Shown piece after piece: positions 55,042-64,000 of a DNA stretch of 64,000 nucleotides (the first letter of the stretch is position 1; each line of letters opens with the position of its first letter). The notes under the pieces were generated by a model. It ran no database searches and was not told the origin of the DNA. It saw nothing but the letters and a program-made list of their open reading frames with translations. The stretch is taken from contig JADJBC010000032.1 in NCBI GenBank assembly GCA_016703945.1, positions 1 to 64,000 on the forward strand, read 5' to 3'. The stretch comes from Candidatus Aalborgicola danicus. Lineage in GTDB: Bacteria > Pseudomonadota > Gammaproteobacteria > Burkholderiales > Burkholderiaceae_C. Both the position numbers and the translations under genes were made by a program.

Positions 55042-57321
55042 TCAAGTCTGATTGACTACCCCAATGGGGTGATGGGTCGATTGCTTGCGTTTTTCCCCAG
55101 TGATCAAGCGGATTGCAAACCAGGCCAAGCACAAGACGCCCACGGTAAAGACGATGTCACCCGGTACACGCAGCCAGACCATGGTTTCCATGAAGGGCGA
55201 ATGCACCACTTCGGGTGAACGGGCGAACCACATGCCCTTGGTCACACTGGCCCAGGCCTGGTAGATGCCGGCCGGCACCAGCGACATGAACACCATCATG
55301 CCCAGACCAATATTGAGCGACCAGAACATGGGCGCCAGCAAGCGGTCCGACCAGGCCAGCCGATTTGACAGTCCGCGCAAGCAGAACAGCAGCAGCCCGA
55401 TGCCCAGCATGCCGTAGACACCAAACAGTGCGGCATGGCCGTGGGCCGCGGTCATGTTCAGGCCTTGCATGTAGTACAGGGCAATCGGTGTGTTGATGGA
55501 GAAGCCCAGGAGGCCTGCACCGACCACATTCCAGAACCCGACGGCGATGAAGCACAGGATGGACCATTTGTAGGCCTGCACCCAGGGTGCAGCCTGGGTG
55601 CGCTGGTAGTTGCGATAAGCCTCGACACCGATCATGGCCAAGGGCACCACTTCCAGCGCCGAGAACATGGCGCCAATCGCAATCACAAAGGTCGGCGTGC
55701 CGGTGAAATACAGGTGGTGCAAGGTGCCCAGAATGCCGCCAAACAGAAACACGATGGTCTCCAGGATGATCGCGCTGTTGGCCGTGCTGGCACGGATCAG
55801 GCCCAGCCGGGTGAACAGCAGCGCAATCACGGCGGTGGCGAACACTTCAAAGAAGCCTTCCACCCACAGGTGGACCAACCACCAGCGCCAGTATTCGATC
55901 ATCGAGTAATGGGTGTGCTTGCCCCAGGTCAGGGACGTGGCGTAGAAGCCGCCGATGCACAGGGCCGCCAGGAACACCATGGCAATCAGGCCACGGCTTT
56001 CAGACGGTGTCTTCAGCGCGGGCATCAGTCCACGGCCCAGCAGCGTGACCCAGAACAGCAGGCCGATGAACAACAGGATCTGCCAGATGCGGCCCATGCT
56101 GGTGAATTCCAGGCCCTGGTTGCCGATCCAGAACGAGAAGTCATTGCCCAGGTGTTGCAAGGTTCCCAGCCATCCCATGGCGGTGGAGCCAACGACGATA
56201 AAAAGCAGTGCGTAAAACAGCACATCGACGCCCAGCTTCTGGTACTTGGGCTCGTGGCCGGAGATCGCCGGCGCGATGTACAGGCCGGTGGCCAGCCAGG
56301 CGGTGGCGATCCACAGCACCGCAAACTGGGTGTGGATGGTGCGGCTGACCGTGAACGGCAGAATTTGCGCCAGCGGGAAGCCGAAGAAGCTCTGGCCTTC
56401 GACCGCGTAATGGGCGGTGATGACCCCCATGCCCACCTGGGCCAGGATCAGGCCGATCACCACATAGAAGTACTTGCGGGTGGCCTTCATCGACGGCGTG
56501 GGCTTCAGGTCAAACAGCGGGTCGGCCTTGGGTGGCTTGGGATCGCCTTCTTCCGCGTGCGTCGAGTGGTAAAAGATCATGCCCGCGATGGCTGCGATCA
56601 TGAAGATGATGCTGGCAATCGACCAGATTCCCGCGCCCGCGGTGGGCGTGTTGGCCACCAACGGTTCGTGGGGCCAGTTGCTGGTGTAGCTGAGATCGGT
56701 CTCACCCGGCCGGTCGGTGGCCGCGGACCAGGCCGACCAGAAGATGAACGCGGGCAACGCGTTCAGGTCAGCGGGGTCTGTCAGGCTTCCCGCGCTCATG
56801 GCATATTGCTCGCGCAACGCGTCCAGAGAGGGGTCTGCGCCAAACAGTGCGGTGTAGTGCTGTACCACGCGCTGGACGGCTTCGGCGCGGTCCGGCGACA
56901 GAGTGATGGTTTCGGTGGCGGCGTCGTAGGTGTTGCGGCGCATCTCCGTCTTCAGGCGGCTATTGAGCGCCGCCTGCTGCTCCGCGTTAAGCGTGTCAAA
57001 GGCGGCTCCAAAATCGCGTTGGGCCCAGACCTCACGCAGCGCCAGCGCTTCGCGGTGCAGCCAGTCGGCCGACCAGTCCGGCGCGACATAGCTGCCATGC
57101 CCCCAGACCGACCCCAACTGCTGGCCGCCGGCCGACAGCCAGGCCTCCTGGCCGCGCTGCACCTGCCCTGGGGAAAACAATACCGTCCCTTTGGAACTGA
57201 CAACGTGTTTGGGAATGGGTGGTGCGGTCAGATAAATCTCTGTCCCGACCCATCCCAGAACGGCAAAGGACAGCGCGCAGATAACTGCGAGCCAGGTCCA
57301 GAGTTTGCGCGTGGCGTGCAT
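55042..57321 (-). CDS. norB: quinol-dependent nitric oxide reductase (qNor)
   Basis: 759 residues from ATG 57321 after AAAGGAAA. One N-terminal membrane segment, a ~200-residue periplasmic domain in place of the NorC subunit, then a heme-copper-oxidase-like core of 12 segments. Visible ligand motifs: VHLWVEGFFEVF (His and Glu of the FeB site), TLHHLYF (His-His) and TAAHGHAALFGVYG (heme His). Reduces 2 NO to N2O with quinol. Opposite to nsrR, with palindromes in the gap. An open frame extends to 57429 but lacks conserved residues. Confidence 0.95.
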   Translation of the reverse strand: MHATRKLWTWLAVICALSFAVLGWVGTEIYLTAPPIPKHVVSSKGTVLFSPGQVQRGQEAWLSAGGQQLGSVWGHGSYVAPDWSADWLHREALALREVWAQRDFGAAFDTLNAEQQAALNSRLKTEMRRNTYDAATETITLSPDRAEAVQRVVQHYTALFGADPSLDALREQYAMSAGSLTDPADLNALPAFIFWSAWSAATDRPGETDLSYTSNWPHEPLVANTPTAGAGIWSIASIIFMIAAIAGMIFYHSTHAEEGDPKPPKADPLFDLKPTPSMKATRKYFYVVIGLILAQVGMGVITAHYAVEGQSFFGFPLAQILPFTVSRTIHTQFAVLWIATAWLATGLYIAPAISGHEPKYQKLGVDVLFYALLFIVVGSTAMGWLGTLQHLGNDFSFWIGNQGLEFTSMGRIWQILLFIGLLFWVTLLGRGLMPALKTPSESRGLIAMVFLAALCIGGFYATSLTWGKHTHYSMIEYWRWWLVHLWVEGFFEVFATAVIALLFTRLGLIRASTANSAIILETIVFLFGGILGTLHHLYFTGTPTFVIAIGAMFSALEVVPLAMIGVEAYRNYQRTQAAPWVQAYKWSILCFIAVGFWNVVGAGLLGFSINTPIALYYMQGLNMTAAHGHAALFGVYGMLGIGLLLFCLRGLSNRLAWSDRLLAPMFWSLNIGLGMMVFMSLVPAGIYQAWASVTKGMWFARSPEVVHSPFMETMVWLRVPGDIVFTVGVLCLAWFAIRLITGEKRKQSTHHPIGVVNQT

Positions 57322-57396
57322 GGCAAGGTTTCCTTTTAGGTAGTGTGGAAGTGGCGAAAAGTGACCAAGGAATGGGCTGTGTTTCAAGCCAATAAC

Positions 57397-57413
57397 ATTC
57401 ATATTAAATGAAT
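57397..57413. promoter_or_regulatory. ATTCAT-N5-ATGAAT palindrome upstream of norB
   Basis: Perfect six-base arms, 76 bases before the norB start. May be a half-strength NsrR site or another regulator's operator. Confidence 0.4.
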
Positions 57414-57420
57414 CATATAA

Positions 57421-57441
57421 AAGATGCAAGTAATTTGCATC
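57421..57441. promoter_or_regulatory. NsrR-type operator in the norB-nsrR gap
   Basis: AAGATGCAAGTAATTTGCATC: GATGCAA and TTGCATC arms around a short AT spacer, very close to the AAGATGCATTT-type NsrR consensus. It lies between norB and nsrR, the expected place for NO-relieved repression of both. Confidence 0.75.
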
Positions 57442-57509
57442 AATAAACTACACTACGGTCATGTGCTGCTGTGCAGCCGTGTTCGCACCCATTTCATATC
57501 GGAGTTTTC

Positions 57510-58040
57510 ATGCGGCTCACCGACTACACCGACTACACACTGCGTGTGCTGATGTATTGCGCCGAACACACGGATCGCCCCATTTCGATCGCGGAGATTG
57601 CTGATGGACACGGCATATCCAAAAACAACCTAATGAAGATCGTCAACGATCTGGCGCGCCAAGGAGTCCTGCAAACCAAACGCGGGCGTGGCGGTGGGCT
57701 GCGGCTTCTAAAACCTGCGTCGGATATCCGAATCGGTGAAGTGATACGCAACACCGAGACCGACTTCTATATGGTCGAGTGTTTTGACAATGCCCGCAAC
57801 TCCTGCACCTTGACAGCACACTGCAAGCTCAAAAGAGTGATCGAAAACGCGACAGATGCTTACCTGGCCGAACTCGACAAGGTAATGTTGGCCGACATCA
57901 CGCCCAATTCGAAGGACGTCGGCCTAAACGCGGGTCAGTCTGTCACCATGGTTTCGGCGGACGCGATCATACGTGGTGTGACCAAGTTTGCAAATGCAAA
58001 CTCAAGTTGCAGCGAAAAGAGAAAGCCGAGTGGATGTTGA
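57510..58040 (+). CDS. nsrR: Rrf2-family nitric-oxide-sensing repressor NsrR
   Basis: 176 residues from ATG 57510 after CGGAG. Winged helix MRLTDYTDYTLRVLMYCAEH and ISKNNLMKIVNDLARQGVLQ; three cluster cysteines at about 91, 99 and 105 (ECFDNARNSCTLTAHCKLK). The [Fe-S] cluster is destroyed by NO, releasing the operator. Divergent from norB. Confidence 0.93.
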   Translation: MRLTDYTDYTLRVLMYCAEHTDRPISIAEIADGHGISKNNLMKIVNDLARQGVLQTKRGRGGGLRLLKPASDIRIGEVIRNTETDFYMVECFDNARNSCTLTAHCKLKRVIENATDAYLAELDKVMLADITPNSKDVGLNAGQSVTMVSADAIIRGVTKFANANSSCSEKRKPSGC

Positions 58041-58434
58041 ACTGAAGCCCAGTTCTGGCCTGTACGCCACAAACAATGAAAAATTGACTTCCAGTAAGAG
58101 GTCATCTTCGATGAAACGTCATAAGACCTTGGCCGTCGGTTGTCGAGTTGCTTTCGGGCCAACTGGGGGAATCCGTGAGTGGCCGGTAACTCGAAGCCAA
58201 ATTGGCTGTTATTACCGGCTCGGCTTGAGCATCAAATCTCAGTCTGTTCATGAAGCTCCAAGGCTTCCTCCACTTCTATGCCAATGTATCGCACCGCGCT
58301 TTCGCGCCTATGCCCTGAAGTTCATAGGCTGGAATCTCCGTCTTGATTCTTTCTATTGCATCGTCTGCAAAACTGTGTCGATGTTCGGAATCTGCCAACG
58401 CGGACAGGGCTTGGCTAGGCATAGGCGGATTGAC
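58041..58434. other. no gene recognised between nsrR and the RND operon
   Basis: Convergent gap, about 390 bases. Open frames are short and unlike known families. No clear terminator hairpin seen. Confidence 0.4.
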
Positions 58435-61400
58435 TCATTTCGCTGCGCGCTTCGAGAACAGCGCCTTCACCCACAGGTAGAACAGCGGCACGAAGAAGAT
58501 GCCCAGAACGGTTGCGCTGATCATGCCACCCAGCACGCCGAAGCCAATGGCCCGCTGGGAGCCCGAGCCGGCGCCGTTGGCCAGGGCCAGTGGCAGCACC
58601 CCCATGCCGAAAGCCAGCGAGGTCATCAGGATGGGACGCACACGCTGCCGGCAGGCCTTCAGCGTCGCGTCTAGTACGCCCATGCCCAGGGAACGCAGCG
58701 TTTCGGCGAACTCGACGATCAGGATCGCGTTCTTGGCGCTAAGCCCCACGGTGGTGAGCAGGCCGACCTGGAAAAACACGTCGTTGCTCTGGCCACCCAG
58801 GTGGCTGCCTGCCAGCGCCCCAAAAATGCCCAGCGGCACCACCAGCATCACGCTAAAGGGCACTGACCAGCTCTCATACAGAGCCGCCAGGCAGAGAAAG
58901 ATGAACAGCACCGAGACGGCATAGAGCAGCGGGGCCTGGTCGCCCGACAGCCGCTCCTGGTAGCTGCGTCCCGACCATTCGTAGCCGATGCCAGGCGGCA
59001 TCGCGCGCAGCAGCCCCACCATCGCCACCATCGCGGCACCCGAGCTGACGCCTGGTGCGATGTCGGTCTGGATCTCGTAGGCCGGGCTACCGTTGTAGCG
59101 CACCAGCTGGCGCGGGCCGTTGACCCAAGCGCTGCTGGCGAAGGCGTTGAACGACACCATCTGGCCGCCACTGTTGCGCACGTACCAGTGGCGCAGGCTG
59201 TCGGGTTCGGCGCGGTAGGCGGCTTCGCCCTGCACCAGCACACGCTTGACGCGCCCGCGGTCGATGAAGTCGTTGACATAAGCGCCGCCCATCGCAATGG
59301 ACAACGTGTCATTGATTGTCGTCGTGGCCACGCCCAGCGTGCCGGCCTTGTGGTCGTCGATGCGGATGGCGAGCTGTGGCGTTTCGGTGAGGCTGTTCGT
59401 GCGCGGCCGTCTGAATTCGGGTCGGGCTGCCGCGGCGTCGATGAGCTGGTCGCGCGCGGCGGCCAGCGCCTCGGCGCCTAAGCCGCCTAGGTCCTGCAGA
59501 AACAGCTGCACGCCGGCGCTGCCGCCCAGGCCACGCACCGTGGGAGGCTGCACGACGAAGACGTTGGCGTCGCGCACGCGCAAACCGAGCTCGCGGCTGA
59601 AACGCTCGGACAATGCCGCCGCACCCTGGTTGGCCGCCTTGCGCTCGGACCAGTCCTTCAGCCGGATGAAACCCTGCCCCGAGCCCTGGTCGCCGCCGGC
59701 ACCGCGCACGAGGTTGTAGAACATCACCTCGGGTTGCTCAGTCAGATAGGCTTCCACGCTCTGCATCACGTTCTCCAGGCGCTCGGCAGTGGCGCCCGGC
59801 GCCATGCGCACCTGGATCTGCAGGCCGCCCTGGTCTTCGTCGGGCAGGAAGCTGGTGGGCAGCGTCTTGTACAGCACTGCAGTGCCTGCAATAAACAGCA
59901 CAAACACCGCGAAGCTGCGCCAGTTGCGCGCCGACAGCCAGCCCACTTGGACGACATAACGCCCGGTGAAACGGTCGAAGCCGCGGTTGAAGCCACCAAA
60001 GAATCGGTCCAGCAAAGGCCCCAGCGGACCGCCGTGCGCCGCATGTTCACCCTTGTGCACCGGCTTGAGCAGCGTGGCGCACAGCGCTGGCGACAGGCTC
60101 ATGGCCACCAGCACCGACAGCACCATGGCGCTGACCACGGTGATGCTGAACTGGCGGTAGATGACGCCGGTGGAGCCGCCAAAGAAGGCCATCGGGATGA
60201 ACACCGCCGACAACACAACGGCAATGCCCACCAGCGCGCCGCTGATTTCGCCCATGCTGCGCCGGGTGGCCTCGCGCGGCGACAGGCCTTCTTCTCGCAT
60301 CAGGCGTTCGACGTTTTCGACCACAACGATGGCGTCGTCCACCAGCAAGCCGATGGCGAGCACCAGCCCGAACATGGTCAGCGTGTTGATCGAGAAACCG
60401 GCAACCGCGAGCACGCCCATGGTGCCCAGCAGCACCACCGGCACGGCAATCGCTGGCACCAGTGTGGCGCGCAGGTTCTGCATGAAGAGGTACATGATGG
60501 CGACCACCAGCACCATGGCTTCGATCAGCGTCACCACAACCCCCTTGATGGACACGCTGATGAAGGGCGTGGTGTCAAAGGTGACCGTGGTCTTCATGCC
60601 CGGCGGCAGGAAAGGTGCCAGCTCTTCGAGCTTGGCTTTCACGGCATTGGCGGTGACCAGGGCATTGGCGCCGCTGGCCGGAAACAGGGCCATACCGGCC
60701 GCAGTGCGGCCGCTGCTGCGGATATTGGTGGTGTAGCTGTCGCGGCCCAGCTCCACCCGCGCCACATCGGCCAGGCGCAGCGCGGACCCGTCTGGCTGGA
60801 CACGCAGCACCACCTTGCGGAACTCCTCGGCCGTCTGCAGCTTGGCCCGTGCGGTGACGATGGCTGTGAGCCGCTGGCCCTCGGGCGACGGCAAGGCGCC
60901 GATCTGGCCCGCCGAGACCTCGGTGTTCTGCGCCAGCAACGCGGCACGGATGTCGCCTGGCACCAGCGCATAACGCTGCAGCTTCTGGGGGTCGAGCCAG
61001 ATCCGCATCGCGTAGCCCGACCCGAAAACGTTGACATCGCCCACACCCTCGATACGGCTGATGATGTCGACCAGTGTGCTCTGCAGGTAGTCGCCCATGT
61101 CGGCCGAGGTGACAGCCGGGTCGTCGCTGTTCAGTGTCACGACCATCAACAGGTCGGTGCCGGCCTTGGTCACACGCACACCCTGTGCCTGCACCGCCTG
61201 CGGCAGCCGGGAGACCGCTTGCTGAACCTTGTTCTGTACCTGCAGCTGCGCCGTGTCGGGATTGGTACCGGCCACAAAGCTGAGCTGGCTGCTGGCATTG
61301 CCCGCCGCGTTGCTGGACGACTCGATGGACAGCAGCCCGTCGATGCCCTTGAGGTTCTGCTCGATGATCTGCGTGACCGAGTCCTCGATGGTCTGGGCCG

Positions 61401-61557
61401 ACGCGCCGGGATAGCTGGTGTTGATGGAAATGCGAGTCGGCGCGATGTCCGGGTAGCGCTCCAGCGGCAGCGTCAGTGTCGCGGCAGCACCGGCCAGCAT
61501 GATGACGATGGCCAGCACCCAGGCAAAGATGGGGCGGTCGATAAAAAACGAGGCCAT
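58435..61557 (-). CDS. RND-family (HAE1) multidrug efflux transporter, inner-membrane subunit
   Basis: 1,040 residues, AcrB-like. MASFFIDRPIFAWVLAIVIM is the standard start; GLLVDDAIVVVENVERLM near 400-417 has the proton-relay Asp pair in segment 4; VGLSAKNAILIVEFAE marks the second half. Twelve membrane segments and two large periplasmic loops expected. 23 bases after the adaptor gene. No outer-membrane channel gene is visible here. Confidence 0.93.
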   Translation of the reverse strand: MASFFIDRPIFAWVLAIVIMLAGAAATLTLPLERYPDIAPTRISINTSYPGASAQTIEDSVTQIIEQNLKGIDGLLSIESSSNAAGNASSQLSFVAGTNPDTAQLQVQNKVQQAVSRLPQAVQAQGVRVTKAGTDLLMVVTLNSDDPAVTSADMGDYLQSTLVDIISRIEGVGDVNVFGSGYAMRIWLDPQKLQRYALVPGDIRAALLAQNTEVSAGQIGALPSPEGQRLTAIVTARAKLQTAEEFRKVVLRVQPDGSALRLADVARVELGRDSYTTNIRSSGRTAAGMALFPASGANALVTANAVKAKLEELAPFLPPGMKTTVTFDTTPFISVSIKGVVVTLIEAMVLVVAIMYLFMQNLRATLVPAIAVPVVLLGTMGVLAVAGFSINTLTMFGLVLAIGLLVDDAIVVVENVERLMREEGLSPREATRRSMGEISGALVGIAVVLSAVFIPMAFFGGSTGVIYRQFSITVVSAMVLSVLVAMSLSPALCATLLKPVHKGEHAAHGGPLGPLLDRFFGGFNRGFDRFTGRYVVQVGWLSARNWRSFAVFVLFIAGTAVLYKTLPTSFLPDEDQGGLQIQVRMAPGATAERLENVMQSVEAYLTEQPEVMFYNLVRGAGGDQGSGQGFIRLKDWSERKAANQGAAALSERFSRELGLRVRDANVFVVQPPTVRGLGGSAGVQLFLQDLGGLGAEALAAARDQLIDAAAARPEFRRPRTNSLTETPQLAIRIDDHKAGTLGVATTTINDTLSIAMGGAYVNDFIDRGRVKRVLVQGEAAYRAEPDSLRHWYVRNSGGQMVSFNAFASSAWVNGPRQLVRYNGSPAYEIQTDIAPGVSSGAAMVAMVGLLRAMPPGIGYEWSGRSYQERLSGDQAPLLYAVSVLFIFLCLAALYESWSVPFSVMLVVPLGIFGALAGSHLGGQSNDVFFQVGLLTTVGLSAKNAILIVEFAETLRSLGMGVLDATLKACRQRVRPILMTSLAFGMGVLPLALANGAGSGSQRAIGFGVLGGMISATVLGIFFVPLFYLWVKALFSKRAAK

Positions 61558-61580
61558 GGCTTGAGGCTTCCCGGCGCGGC

Positions 61581-62783
61581 TCAGCGGGCTGCTGAAGCGC
61601 CAGACGCCGCTTGTCGCACCTTCGGCGCCGATGCGGCGGCCCCTGCAGCCACCGGCGTCACCGTCTGGCCGGCACGGGCACGCTGCAGCCCCTCAACGAT
61701 GAGGCGGTCACCCGCCTTGAGTCCGCTCGTCACCAGCCACTGATTGCCGACCGCGCGCGCCAGTTGCAGCCGGCGGCGTTCAACCTTGTTCCCCTCACCG
61801 ATAACCAGCGCCGTGGCGTCACCGGTGGGCGACCGGGTCACGCCCTGTTGCGGCACCAGCAGCACGCCGCGGTCGATGCCGGCCAGTAACCTGGCTTGCA
61901 CCACCATGCCCGGCAGCAGCTTGCCTTGCGGGTTGGGAACGACGGCCCGCAGTGTCACGGTACCGGTGCCACGGTCGACGGTGACGCCGCTGAACTGCAG
62001 TGTTGCCGGTTGAGGGTGCAAGGAACCGTCCTCGAGCACCAGCTGAACCTGGCGGCTGGCGGTGGGACCTTCCAGCTGGCTGCGCAGCGCCAGCAGTTCG
62101 GTGCTGCTTTGCACGATGTCGACATGCATCGGGTCTAGCTGCTGGATGGTGGTGAGTGCCTGCGTCTGGTTGGCGGTGACGAGCGCGCCAGCGTTCACGG
62201 CGGAGACCTCAATGCGCCCGGCGATGGGCGCCACAATGCGGGCGCGGCGCAATTGCACCTGTGCGGCGTCTAACGCGGCTCGGGCCACGGCTACGTCGGC
62301 TTCGCTCTGGCGCAATGTGGTGGTGCTGTCGTCTGCCGCCGACCGGCTGATGAAGTTGGCGCGCAGCAGTTCGGCGTCACGCGCTACCTTGGCCCGTGCT
62401 GCGGCGACTTGGGCTTCGGCCTTCTGCAGCGCGGCCGCGGTGCGCGCACGTTCGGCCTCCAGGCTGGCGGCGTCAAGCTCGTACAGCGGCTGCCCCACAG
62501 TCACCAGGGTGCCTTCGGTGTACAGGCGCTTGAGAACAAGACCGCCGACCTGCGGTCGGATCTCGGCTACCTGGCTGGCACTCAGGCGTCCGGGCAGCTC
62601 AAGTTGCAAGGGTGCGTCCTGGGCACTCACGGTGACCACACCGACTTCCACAGTGGCGGTTCGCGCGGATGGGGCTACTGCGGGCCTGTCCTGGCAGGCA
62701 GTGAGCAAACTTGCGCCCAGCAGCAGCGCGCTTGGGGTCAATAAATGAAGGCGGATCGATAGAGTAATGGGCACGCGCCACAT
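61581..62783 (-). CDS. RND efflux periplasmic adaptor (AcrA-like lipoprotein)
   Basis: 400 residues from ATG 62783. Signal peptide with lipobox LLTAC (Cys30). Barrel-sandwich and hairpin features: LPGRLSASQVAEIRPQVGG, QPLYELDAASLEAERARTAA, IVAPIAGRIEVSAVNAGALV. First gene of the efflux operon. An earlier ATG at 62819 is in frame but would put 12 extra residues before the signal. Confidence 0.9.
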   Translation of the reverse strand: MWRVPITLSIRLHLLTPSALLLGASLLTACQDRPAVAPSARTATVEVGVVTVSAQDAPLQLELPGRLSASQVAEIRPQVGGLVLKRLYTEGTLVTVGQPLYELDAASLEAERARTAAALQKAEAQVAAARAKVARDAELLRANFISRSAADDSTTTLRQSEADVAVARAALDAAQVQLRRARIVAPIAGRIEVSAVNAGALVTANQTQALTTIQQLDPMHVDIVQSSTELLALRSQLEGPTASRQVQLVLEDGSLHPQPATLQFSGVTVDRGTGTVTLRAVVPNPQGKLLPGMVVQARLLAGIDRGVLLVPQQGVTRSPTGDATALVIGEGNKVERRRLQLARAVGNQWLVTSGLKAGDRLIVEGLQRARAGQTVTPVAAGAAASAPKVRQAASGASAAR

Positions 62784-63164
62784 GTTAACCGCACAATGTG
62801 GATCGACTGGCAGTGTCATCGTGCCAACGCTCCATGGCAGATTCTTTGCGTCAGCTTACATAGACGATGGCTGTGGCTGACACTCTGGTCGGCATGCCGT
62901 TTGTCACCAAAGTTTTTTCCGAGAGGAGTCCCGCGAAGTTGCTGGTTGCAAGGCAGCGAACTTTCTAGCTGATGCAAGAGAAGTAGGGCATCCGCCAGGC
63001 CCATTTCACCATCGAGAAAATTTTGCAAGATACGCTTGCATCCAGAGGGCCATTATTGTTTGGCACAAGCATTGCTACTACCCTAGAAACAGCAGTTCAC
63101 TACCCGCAATAGCTGTCTGATCAAGCCCGGGCGCGGGTTTGCGCAGATTTGGCACACTCACCCA
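62784..63164. other. upstream region of the efflux operon
   Basis: No gene recognised. TGCAAG-N5-CTTGCA at 63024-63040 is a perfect palindrome that could bind a regulator; no regulator gene is adjacent. Confidence 0.4.
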
Positions 63165-64000
63165 ATGGGTGAACACAAACGCAGGCCAATGGGAGCCCTT
63201 GCCAAGCTCAAAGATGGAGCCGATCAGCCTCAGGTGGTGGACACGCTAGGCGGGCGTATGCACATACGCTGGGATGAAGGTGCGGCGGCAACGCCGCACG
63301 GCCAGTTGGTCTTTTTCGCGGAGTTTCTGGCGACCACCGGAGTGTTTGAGCGCTGGGTGTCGTCATGTCCTTTGGAATACCGCAGTGGCAATGCACCGGA
63401 CAAACGCGACGTACTGGGCACCTTGATGCTGGGCCTGTTGGCCGGACATCGGCGTTATGCCCATATCACCGCGTTGCGAGGCGATGCGGTGGCAGCGCAG
63501 GCGCTGGGCATGAACAAAGTAGTCAGCGAGGACGCGCTACGGCGCGCTCTGGAGCGCATCGATGAAGCAGCCAGCACGGCGTGGATGCGCCCGGCGCTCA
63601 TGCAGTCAGTACGCCAAGCGCTGGACAAACCCTGGGTGCTGGACATCGATGCCACCATCAAGCCGTTGTATGGGCGCCAAGAGGGCGCTGACTGGGCTAC
63701 AACCCGGCCAAGCCTGGACGGCCCAGTCATGTGTTGCACACCTTCTGGGTGGAGCAATCTGCGTCTGGTGCTGGACGTGCAGGTAAGCTCGGGCAAGCAG
63801 CACGCCAGCGTGCACGCCAAGGCCGCACTGGGTCGGCTGCTTGACGAGTTGGGTGACAAACGCCCGGCGCTGGTCAGGGGCGACTCGGGCTACGGCAATG
63901 AAGGCATTTGCTGGAGTTGGAAAGCCGAGAACAACCCTACCGCCTGCGCTTGCGCCAGACGATAATACTTAGCGCCTGGTGGCCCCGCAGTTCGCACGCC
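63165..64000 (+). pseudogene. IS1380/DDE-type transposase, frameshifted, runs off the window
   Basis: MGEHKRRPMGALAKLKDGAD to PWVLDIDATIKPLYGRQEGA (first catalytic Asp) is in one frame; GYNPAKPGRPSHVLHTFWV follows in a second frame, then LRLVLDVQVSSGKQHASVHA and LVRGDSGYGNEG (second Asp) in the first, and RLRQT-type sequence in a third after 63909. At least three single-base shifts. Only distantly like the IS1380 copy at 34572. Confidence 0.8.

Noticed and set aside
55435..57339. Long open frame (634 codons) opposite norB
   Set aside because: High-GC codon bias opens the antisense frame; it is Gly/His/Gln-rich and norB is clearly the real gene.
59734..61743. Long open frame (669 codons) opposite the RND genes
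   Set aside because: Antisense shadow of the transporter with low-complexity composition and no family resemblance.

Overview
The window looks like a chromosomal segment of a betaproteobacterium of the Comamonadaceae/Burkholderiales type (Rhodoferax- or Polaromonas-like). This rests on the ribosomal protein sequences, the short GCTAT-type hairpins after genes, and the gene content (ECF42 sigma cluster, malate synthase G, qNor/NsrR, IS families). This is family-level inference; no database search was run.

Layout. 1-3537 (minus strand): an ECF42-type sigma factor and five small downstream genes (SRPBCC, YceI, DGPF/YciI, DUF1428, VOC), with a candidate ECF42 promoter just after the sigma gene. 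3585-4802: a YgjP-like metallopeptidase behind the last ~150 codons of a type I restriction HsdR subunit, a relic of a lost restriction system. 4874-10422: malate synthase G, a divergent CoA-transferase, a LysR regulator and proC. 10545-19853: the spc and alpha ribosomal operons (rplN to rplQ, with secY, infA, rpmJ, rpoA), an initiator tRNA-fMet and a terminator. rplR carries an apparent one-base deletion near its start.

19854-51640 is an accessory region full of damaged defence genes and insertion sequences. It holds a GreAB-like protein, an Rx4H (HEPN-like) protein, a frameshifted SIR2-like protein and a Hachiman-type pair (hamA/hamB). hamB is split by an IS1634-family element, which is itself split by an IS66-family element. 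Next come an integrase module (XRE repressor with two GATA-N8-TATC operators, small DNA-binding protein, integrase) broken by an IS1380-family element, a catalytically degenerate FtsI-like fragment, a HAD protein, an intact IS21 element abutting an older IS21 remnant, a Phd/VapC toxin-antitoxin pair with a perfect palindromic operator, and a second decayed IS1634. The region ends with a 1,830-residue protein carrying two tyrosine-recombinase cores in one chain. Target duplications read directly from the sequence let the interrupted genes be rejoined in frame.

51906-62783 is more ordinary: a DsbB-like protein, a hypothetical, an alcohol dehydrogenase gene with an in-frame stop, a YegP protein, quinol-dependent NO reductase with its divergent NsrR regulator and a palindromic operator between them, and an RND efflux pair. 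The window ends inside another decayed transposase.
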